From Pseudomonas baetica (GTDB lineage: Bacteria > Pseudomonadota > Gammaproteobacteria > Pseudomonadales > Pseudomonadaceae), in NCBI RefSeq assembly GCF_002813455.1, contig NZ_PHHE01000001.1, positions 1,798,001-1,862,000 on the forward strand: 64,000 nt of DNA. Reading direction: 5' to 3'. The first letter of the stretch is position 1. The number at the start of each line of letters is the position of its first letter. Below are positions 58,761 through 64,000 of this stretch, in pieces. The notes beneath the pieces were generated by a model that was given only the letters and a program-made list of their open reading frames with translations, had not been told where the DNA came from and made no database searches. The position numbers were made by a program, and so were the translations under genes.

Positions 58761-59122
58761 TTACTCACTGCGGGAATACAAAACCACCGCCGCCCTTAGC
58801 TTCCCTCGTCCGAACCGGCTCATCTTCTCAAACTCCCCATGACTGACCGGCACATGCTGGCAGTCCATCGGTTGGCGATGCTGGCTGTGATCGACATCCG
58901 GGTCGTGCAGGTACACAAAGTCCTCATCACAGTCCGTCACCACCACCCAGTGCGGCGACTTGGAGCGGGTCAGGCGATAGCTGCTGATCAACACCAGCGG
59001 CTGGCTGCCGGCATCGAGCAGGCGCGGCAGGTCCAGCGCCGCACCGATCACCTGCTCGACATCGGTCTCTGCCAACTGTTCTGTGAACGCCTCGTGTACC
59101 AGGCGCATGACGCCTTTTTTAT
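58761..59122 (-). pseudogene. GNAT + C39-peptidase fusion, 3' part (split by ISL3 element)
   Basis: C-terminal part of the gene at 60431-61177. It reads ...KKGVMRLVHEAFTEQLAETD, then LVLISSYRLTRSKSPHWVVV with the probable catalytic His of the C39 domain. DCDEDFVYLHDPDVDHSQHR follows with the probable Asp. It ends AAVVLYSRSE. With the IS and one 8-bp target copy removed, the two pieces join in frame into 1101 bp, about 366 residues. Confidence 0.85.
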
Positions 59123-60430
59123 GGTTCTTCACGGATTACCGGGAAAGACGCTCTTGATTTTCATGAAAAAGAATTCGCTATCCCGGTAACCGTACGCCAT
59201 CCGTTTGATAACCTTTATTCGATTGTTTATGCCTTCCAACTGCCCCGTGTGCATCGGCCAGCGAACCCGGCTGACGATTCCCCGCCAGTAACCCTTTAGC
59301 CGTTTGGCGAACAGGATCAGAGCCGGTATCGCGCTTTCATCAGCGTGGCGCAGCCATTGCTTCCAGGCTGATCTCCAGCCCCAGGCGGTACTTGGCGTCC
59401 AGAGCGTTTTGAGTTCAGCTTTCATCAAGTAGACCGTCATCAACGCTTGGTTGGCCGCCAGCAAATCCTCCAAGCGGACCTGTTGCTCCGGTGTTTTCAG
59501 GTTCTGCGGGTTGCGCAGGAGCAGCCAACGCGCTTGCTTGATGACCTTTCGGGCCGGCTTGTCGTGACGCAGTCGATTGGCTTCGTCGACGCGAACCCGA
59601 TCAATCACCTCTCGGCCATATTTGGCCACCACATGGAAAAGATCGTAGACCACTCGCGCTTTTGGGCAGTGCTGACGAACCTCCAGATCAAAAGCGGTGT
59701 TCATGTCCATTGCCACCGCTTCGATTCGGGCGCACCCCTCTGGCCCCAGCTCTTCGAAAAATGGCCTGACCGCCGCCCGGCTGCGGCCTTCGCCGATCCA
59801 CAGCACCCGTCGCGTATCCGCGTCCAGAACAACGCTGGCATAACGATGACCTTTGAATAATGCGAACTCGTCCATCACCAAGCGTCGCGGTTGCGCCTTT
59901 GGCAAAACGCTCAATGCTGCTTGCAAGGCTCGACGCTCCAGCACCCGAACGGTCTCCCAATGCAGCCCAAACATCTGCGCTACGTGCAACGTGGGAAGGC
60001 GTTCACAGGCTTGAATGACCGCCTCTGCCAGACGCCGTGTCATACGGGCATAGCGATCCAGCCAACTGACGGCCTCCATGCGTTTGCCACAGTCGCGGCA
60101 ACCAACGCGTCGGAGCAAAACGCTCAGGCGTACTGCGCGACCGAGAATGGGTAAATCACGAATGACTCGCTGGCAATACTCATGCGTGGTTGAACAGGGT
60201 TTTTGGCACCCACCACAGGAAGGGAATCGGGTGGCGTGGGGTGTCAGATCGATCTGGAGGGCATCACCATCAGGCTTGATCGTGACGACAGAAAAGCCCT
60301 CCCAAAAAGGAAGGAAAGTATTAATATCGTGCATAAGAACGCCGGTTTGTTAGATGTGTTTGCTCGCACGAACATCATCAATCAAATCGGCGTTCTTGTT
60401 TCTGTGTTTCCCGGGATTCCGTGAAGAACC
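59123..60430 (-). mobile_element. ISL3-family insertion sequence
   Basis: 1308 bp with terminal repeats GGTTCTTCACGGATTACCGG and, inverted, GGTTCTTCACGGAATCCCGG. It is flanked by the 8-bp direct repeat TTTTTTAT (59115-59122 and 60431-60438). The interrupted target is a run of A/T in a C39-peptidase gene. Confidence 0.93.
59129..60334 (-). CDS. ISL3-family transposase
   Basis: A 401-residue intact transposase. The N-terminal zinc-binding part has CGGCQKPCSTTHEYCQRVIR and GCRDCGKRMEAVSWLDRYAR. A helix-turn-helix follows (LHVAQMFGLHWETVRVLERR). The DDE core is visible in RLVMDEFALFKGHRYASVVL, EAVAMDMNTAFDLEVRQHCP and the late GQLEGINNRIKVIKRMAYGY with the catalytic Glu. The length is normal for ISL3, and no frame break is seen. 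Confidence 0.93.
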   Translation of the reverse strand: MHDINTFLPFWEGFSVVTIKPDGDALQIDLTPHATRFPSCGGCQKPCSTTHEYCQRVIRDLPILGRAVRLSVLLRRVGCRDCGKRMEAVSWLDRYARMTRRLAEAVIQACERLPTLHVAQMFGLHWETVRVLERRALQAALSVLPKAQPRRLVMDEFALFKGHRYASVVLDADTRRVLWIGEGRSRAAVRPFFEELGPEGCARIEAVAMDMNTAFDLEVRQHCPKARVVYDLFHVVAKYGREVIDRVRVDEANRLRHDKPARKVIKQARWLLLRNPQNLKTPEQQVRLEDLLAANQALMTVYLMKAELKTLWTPSTAWGWRSAWKQWLRHADESAIPALILFAKRLKGYWRGIVSRVRWPMHTGQLEGINNRIKVIKRMAYGYRDSEFFFMKIKSVFPGNP

Positions 60431-61177
60431 TTTTTTATGCTCATCGCGCACGCCATCGAGGAACAGTGGCCCGGCCATGCTCAGTTGCAGGCGCACGCGA
60501 AAACTCCGCCGCCATGCGGCCAGAGCCAGCCCCTGCGGACTGCAGCCGCCGTGTCCGGAGGTCATGAACACCGTTGTCGCCTCGCGCCAGATCTGCAACT
60601 CCTCGCGTCGCTCCAATAAACGCCCAGGCTGCAGCGCGCCCATGGCCATCAGCAGACACGCCGGGCCGCAGGTGAAATCGGTGGTCTGGCGATACCAGGG
60701 CACCTTGATGCTGCGCGAGTCGCGGTGCTGGAGAATGCGTTTCTCCAGGCGCAGCGCATCGGCGTGGTCTTCGTAATAGTCGTGAATCAAGGCGAAACGG
60801 CGGAAGCCGCTGCGTTCATACAGATGAATGGCGGCGGGGTTGTCAGTGCGCACCTCAAGGCGCAGATAGGCGCAGTCGTGGTCCAGCGCAATCGCTTCGA
60901 TGTGTTGCAGCAACTGCTTGCCCAGCCCGGTACCGCGCGCCTCGGCGGCAATCGCGATGGAGTAGAGCCGCGCCAGCGACGTACCGCGATGGAACAGCAC
61001 CAGTGCGTAACCGACCAATCGCCCCTCACGCTCGGCCACCAGCAACTGTGCGTGGGCACGGGTGATCATCCACTGAAAACTGCGGGGCGTCAGCCGGTCC
61101 GTGGTGAAACATTGCATTTCCAATGCCAGCAACGCCGGCAAGTCTTCAACTACCGCCAAACGAAAAACAGCACTCAT
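60431..61177 (-). pseudogene. GNAT + C39-peptidase fusion, 5' part (split by ISL3 element)
   Basis: Starts MSAVFRLAVVEDLPALLALE. Residues 1-~150 are a RimI-like GNAT domain (ARLYSIAIAAEARGTGLGKQ, RLEVRTDNPAAIHLYERSGF). After a linker (ALRLEKRILQHRDSRSIKVP) a C39-like cysteine-peptidase domain starts, with RQTTDFTCGPACLLMAMGAL (catalytic Cys). It is cut at FLDGVRDEHKK by the ISL3 element. The intact two-domain protein occurs in other pseudomonads next to a RimK-like ligase. Here it would make a protein lacking the peptidase His and Asp, so it is probably inactive as a peptidase. Confidence 0.85.
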
Positions 61178-61269
61178 ATGACCACCGTAAAAGTTGCGTA
61201 ACGAAACGGGACTTTCGAAAAACTTCGTGCTTAATAGAAATGGTCTTGTTCTCCAACGGATCAATCTCT

Positions 61270-62844
61270 ATGTCAGCGGTACAGGGTCATTGGCGCGAAG
61301 TATCCGAGCAAAGTTTGCCGGCGGCAACTTATTTAAATCCAGTCGTTAGAGCCTCCAGTCAAGTGCTGATCATTGTCGAACGCAAGGAAGACTGGGCCTC
61401 GTATTTTCCCAGCGAAGACATCATCACGGCGCAGCAATACCTCGAGCAAACCCCGGAAAACGAGTCGGGCAAGCGCGTCCAGGTGATCAACTTGTGCCGC
61501 AGCTACAAGTATCTCGGCCACGGTTATTACTGCTCGCTGCTGGCCGAGGCGCGGGGGCACAAGGTGATTCCATCGGTGCGCACGATCAGCGAACTGACCA
61601 AAAAATCGCTCTATGGTCTGGCGCTGGATGATCTCGATAAAACCCTGGAAAAAGCTCTCAGTCATCACCTTTACAGCGATACCGAAGGCTTTACCCTGAC
61701 ACTTTATTTTGGCAAGACACACATCGAACCGTTGCAGGATCTGGCCCGTCAGTTATTTGAAGTGTTTCCCTGTCCGATTCTGTTAGTTGAGTTTCGCCGA
61801 ACTAACGGTTGGCACATCGAAGGCATCAAGTCCGGTGCCTTGCACAAGTTGCGCGATGATCAGGAAGATCAGTTTGCCAATGCGCTGGACGGCTTCAGCC
61901 GTAAAGTCTGGCGGGTGCCGCGTTCGCCGCAAGTGGCGCGTTATGACCTGGCGATTCTGCACGATCCGCAAGAGGCGTTACCGCCATCAAACAGCAAGGC
62001 GCTGGAAAATTTCATCCGCGTCGGCAAGCGCATGGGCATCGATGTCGAGCTGATCGAACGCAAGGATTACGCGCGTCTGGCCGAGTACGACGGCCTGCTG
62101 ATCCGCGAAACCACCAGCGTCGACAACCACACCTACCGCTTCGCCAAGAAAGCCGAAAGCGAAGGGCTGGTGGTGATGGATGACCCGGCGTCGATCCTGC
62201 GCTGCACCAACAAGGTCTATCTGACGGATCTGCTCAACAGCCATCAACTGGGCATGCCCGCCACGGAAATCCTCTACAAGGAGCGACCCGAAGACTTCGA
62301 ACGGGTCGGCGAGCGCCTGGGGTTTCCGCTGGTCCTGAAGATCCCTGATGGCTGTTTCTCACGCGGGGTGATCAAGGTCGAAAGCCAGCAGGCGCTGCTG
62401 GAAGCCACCGCCGAACTGTTCGAGCATTCGGTGTTGTTGCTGGCGCAAGAGTTTTTCTACACCGAGTACGACTGGCGCATCGGCGTGCTCAATCGCAAAC
62501 CGATCTTCGCCTGCCAGTACTTCATGTCCAAGGGCCACTGGCAGATCTACAACCACAAGGCCAAAGGTCAGGACGTCAACGGCGAGTGTCGCACCCTGGC
62601 CATTCACGAAGCGCCGCGCGCGGTGGTGGAGCTGGCCGTAAAAACCGCGAATCTGATTGGCGACGGCCTCTACGGTGTCGACCTGAAACAGGCCGGCGAC
62701 AAAGTGGTGGTGATCGAGGTCAACGACAACCCGAACCTTGATGCCGGTATCGAAGACGCCTATTTGCAGGACGATCTGTATTCACTGGTGCTGGAAGAGT
62801 TCGTGCGACGGCTGGAACTCAAACGTCGCGGTCAGGCCTGGTGA
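61270..62844 (+). CDS. RimK-like ATP-grasp ligase with N-terminal extension
   Basis: 524 residues. The N-terminal ~210 residues form an extra domain (VLIIVERKEDWASYFPSEDI, NLCRSYKYLGHGYYCSLLAE). The C-terminal ~300 residues are an ATP-grasp fold related to RimK. Markers are DDPASILRCTNKVYLTDLLN, FPLVLKIPDGCFSRGVIKVE (ATP-binding Lys and loop), LLAQEFFYTEYDWRIGVLNR, and the Mg site VVVIEVNDNPNLDAGIEDAY. RimK-type enzymes ligate Glu or other amino acids to a protein or peptide; the acceptor here is unknown. The ATG at 61270 begins MSAVQGHWREVS, the earlier ATG being overlapped by the divergent GNAT-C39 gene. It is 7 bp before the CorA-like gene. Confidence 0.88.
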   Translation: MSAVQGHWREVSEQSLPAATYLNPVVRASSQVLIIVERKEDWASYFPSEDIITAQQYLEQTPENESGKRVQVINLCRSYKYLGHGYYCSLLAEARGHKVIPSVRTISELTKKSLYGLALDDLDKTLEKALSHHLYSDTEGFTLTLYFGKTHIEPLQDLARQLFEVFPCPILLVEFRRTNGWHIEGIKSGALHKLRDDQEDQFANALDGFSRKVWRVPRSPQVARYDLAILHDPQEALPPSNSKALENFIRVGKRMGIDVELIERKDYARLAEYDGLLIRETTSVDNHTYRFAKKAESEGLVVMDDPASILRCTNKVYLTDLLNSHQLGMPATEILYKERPEDFERVGERLGFPLVLKIPDGCFSRGVIKVESQQALLEATAELFEHSVLLLAQEFFYTEYDWRIGVLNRKPIFACQYFMSKGHWQIYNHKAKGQDVNGECRTLAIHEAPRAVVELAVKTANLIGDGLYGVDLKQAGDKVVVIEVNDNPNLDAGIEDAYLQDDLYSLVLEEFVRRLELKRRGQAW

Positions 62845-62851
62845 TGCGCCG

Positions 62852-63775
62852 ATGATCAGCAGTTTTGCCTTGAGGCATGGCGCACTGCAGCGCGTTGAAC
62901 GGCTGGACGCCGAGGTCATGCTATTCAGCAATCCCGATGCTGCCGAGCGTGATTTGCTGCACAGCCACTACAAGCTCGATGAACACGCACTGGCCTCGGC
63001 TTTGGACCCGGACGAAGTGTCGCGCATCGAATTCCACCCCGACCACCTGTTCCTGATCTGGAAGCGTCCAGAGAACTACTCGGGGGGCGGCAGCCTGGCG
63101 TTCGAAGTGTCGTCTTGCGGCTTGCTGTTTTCGCCGGGTCAGTTGCTGGTGATCGCCACCGACGACACGCCGCTGCACGGTATCGGCACGCGCCAGCCGC
63201 TGAATGCGCCACTGGATGTATTGCTCGACCTGCTGTTCAACAACATCCATCACTACCTGGGCCACTTGAAGGTGATCAAACTGGTCGCCCGCGAGTTGCA
63301 ACAAAAATTCAACGCCTCGATGCAGAACCAGCATCTGGTGCAGATGTTCAACCTCAGTGAAAGCCTGATCTATTACATCAACGCCCTGCACAGCAACGGC
63401 GCGGTGCTGACGCGCCTGCGCAATCATGCCGAGAAACAGCATTTCAGCAGCGAAGCACTGGGCCTGATCGACGACCTGATCATCGAAAACAACCAGTGCT
63501 ACAAACAGGCCGAGATCTACTCCACGGTGTTCTCCGGGCTGATCGACGCGCGTGGCAATCTGATGAACAACAGCATGAACAATCTGCTGCGCAAATTGAC
63601 GCTGATCAACGTGGTGTTTTTGCCACTCAACCTGATTGCCAGCATCGGCGGCATGTCAGAGTTCAGCATGATGACGGCGGGGACGCCGTGGTGGGTGTCG
63701 TATCCGGTGTTTCTGGCGGTGATGCTGCTGGGGGCGGGGGGAATGTTGTTTGGCTTGCGGCGATTGGCCAAGTGA
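62852..63775 (+). CDS. CorA-like divalent-cation transporter with altered GMN motif
   Basis: A 307-residue member of the CorA/ZntB superfamily. There is a long N-terminal cytoplasmic domain, with helical segments such as LVQMFNLSESLIYYINALHS. Two C-terminal transmembrane helices follow (LTLINVVFLPLNLIASIGGM and WVSYPVFLAVMLLGAGGMLF). The pore signature, normally GMN after TM1, reads GGMSEFS here, so Asn is replaced by Ser. Substrate therefore uncertain. It lies 7 bp after the RimK-like gene and is probably co-transcribed with it. Confidence 0.85.
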   Translation: MISSFALRHGALQRVERLDAEVMLFSNPDAAERDLLHSHYKLDEHALASALDPDEVSRIEFHPDHLFLIWKRPENYSGGGSLAFEVSSCGLLFSPGQLLVIATDDTPLHGIGTRQPLNAPLDVLLDLLFNNIHHYLGHLKVIKLVARELQQKFNASMQNQHLVQMFNLSESLIYYINALHSNGAVLTRLRNHAEKQHFSSEALGLIDDLIIENNQCYKQAEIYSTVFSGLIDARGNLMNNSMNNLLRKLTLINVVFLPLNLIASIGGMSEFSMMTAGTPWWVSYPVFLAVMLLGAGGMLFGLRRLAK

Positions 63776-63798
63776 CCTGTGTGGGTTGACCAGACGCC

Positions 63799-63818
63799 AT
63801 CGCTGGCAAGCCAGCGAT
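63799..63818. repeat. Short REP-like hairpin
   Basis: ATCGCTGGC-aa-GCCAGCGAT, between convergent genes; same sequence type as the pair at 55.9 kb. Confidence 0.75.
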
Positions 63819-63848
63819 AGCTCTCTTGATAACAGCCAAAAAACCGGA

Positions 63849-64000
63849 TCAGCTCGCTCGCACAGCTTCAACAGATGCCTTTCTGTCCCGAACCCCACGT
63901 ACCACCAGATACAACAACGGCCCGATCGACACAAACACCGCCGTCAGCAACAGATACGGAACCACCGACCACACCGAGAGCCCACGCGAACGGGCATCCT
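63849..64000 (-). CDS. Membrane protein, C-terminal fragment (runs off right edge)
   Basis: The last ~50 codons of a minus-strand gene. They encode one hydrophobic helix (VVPYLLLTAVFVSIGPLLYL) and a short basic tail (VVRGVRDRKASVEAVRAS). The helix plus GPLLYLVVR recalls DUF2834-type small membrane proteins, but too little is present to be sure. Confidence 0.55.
   Translation of the reverse strand, partial: DARSRGLSVWSVVPYLLLTAVFVSIGPLLYLVVRGVRDRKASVEAVRAS

Overview
The window is from a fluorescent Pseudomonas, most likely the P. fluorescens group. It is GC-rich and carries the fap functional-amyloid operon, the fatty-acid cis-trans isomerase cti, LpxO, Ku, NhaB, a CbtAB/CobE/CobM cobalamin block and many Pseudomonas-type REP/REPIN hairpins (GTGGGAGCG...CGCTCCCAC). 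No tRNA, rRNA or CRISPR array was seen.

Layout. 1-9.2 kb is core genome: metH (minus, runs off the left edge), cti, an acyltransferase, nfuA, then a minus-strand operon cbtB-cbtA-cobE-cobM led by a cobalamin riboswitch with its own terminator. 9.2-15.9 kb is an insertion-sequence pile-up. A decayed IS4-type element is cut by an IS3-family element. That element abuts a YVTN beta-propeller surface-protein gene. The same gene is split by an IS256-family element (8-bp target duplication), which is itself split by an IS5-family element (4-bp duplication). Removing the two nested elements restores the reading frames exactly. 16-26.5 kb holds a GNAT enzyme, a small exported protein, a TonB-dependent siderophore receptor, a phosphoethanolamine transferase and a 1595-residue protein resembling the dermonecrotic-toxin/DUF6543 giants of Pseudomonas. 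27-32 kb is central metabolism (gnd-zwf-HAD phosphatase) and nhaB. 32-34 kb has a delta-60 repeat protein and a small conserved protein.

34.2-40.8 kb is the biofilm amyloid locus. A sigma-54 enhancer-binding regulator on plus faces the minus-strand operon fapA-B-C-D-E-F. A good -24/-12 promoter lies upstream of fapA, a perfect 8-2-8 palindrome sits about 65 bp further upstream as a candidate activator site, and a hairpin lies between fapC and fapD. FapB and FapC are the amyloid subunits, FapD a C39-type protease, FapF the outer-membrane secretion pore, and FapA and FapE accessory or minor components.

41-52 kb holds a nicotinamide riboside uptake/phosphorylation pair, a Cache chemoreceptor, uppP, a DUF1294 protein, an azoreductase with a divergent LysR regulator, an esterase-like protein, an MFS exporter and the ABC-F protein YbiT. 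52-64 kb holds a secreted putative glycoside hydrolase, lpxO, ku, a PQQ-type sugar dehydrogenase, and an unusual module: a GNAT + C39-peptidase fusion divergent from a RimK-like ATP-grasp ligase and a CorA-like transporter. The GNAT-C39 gene is broken by an ISL3-family element with an 8-bp target duplication.

Product names rest on recognition of protein families by eye; no database search was run. Coordinates of starts, overlaps, inverted repeats and target duplications were read from the sequence.
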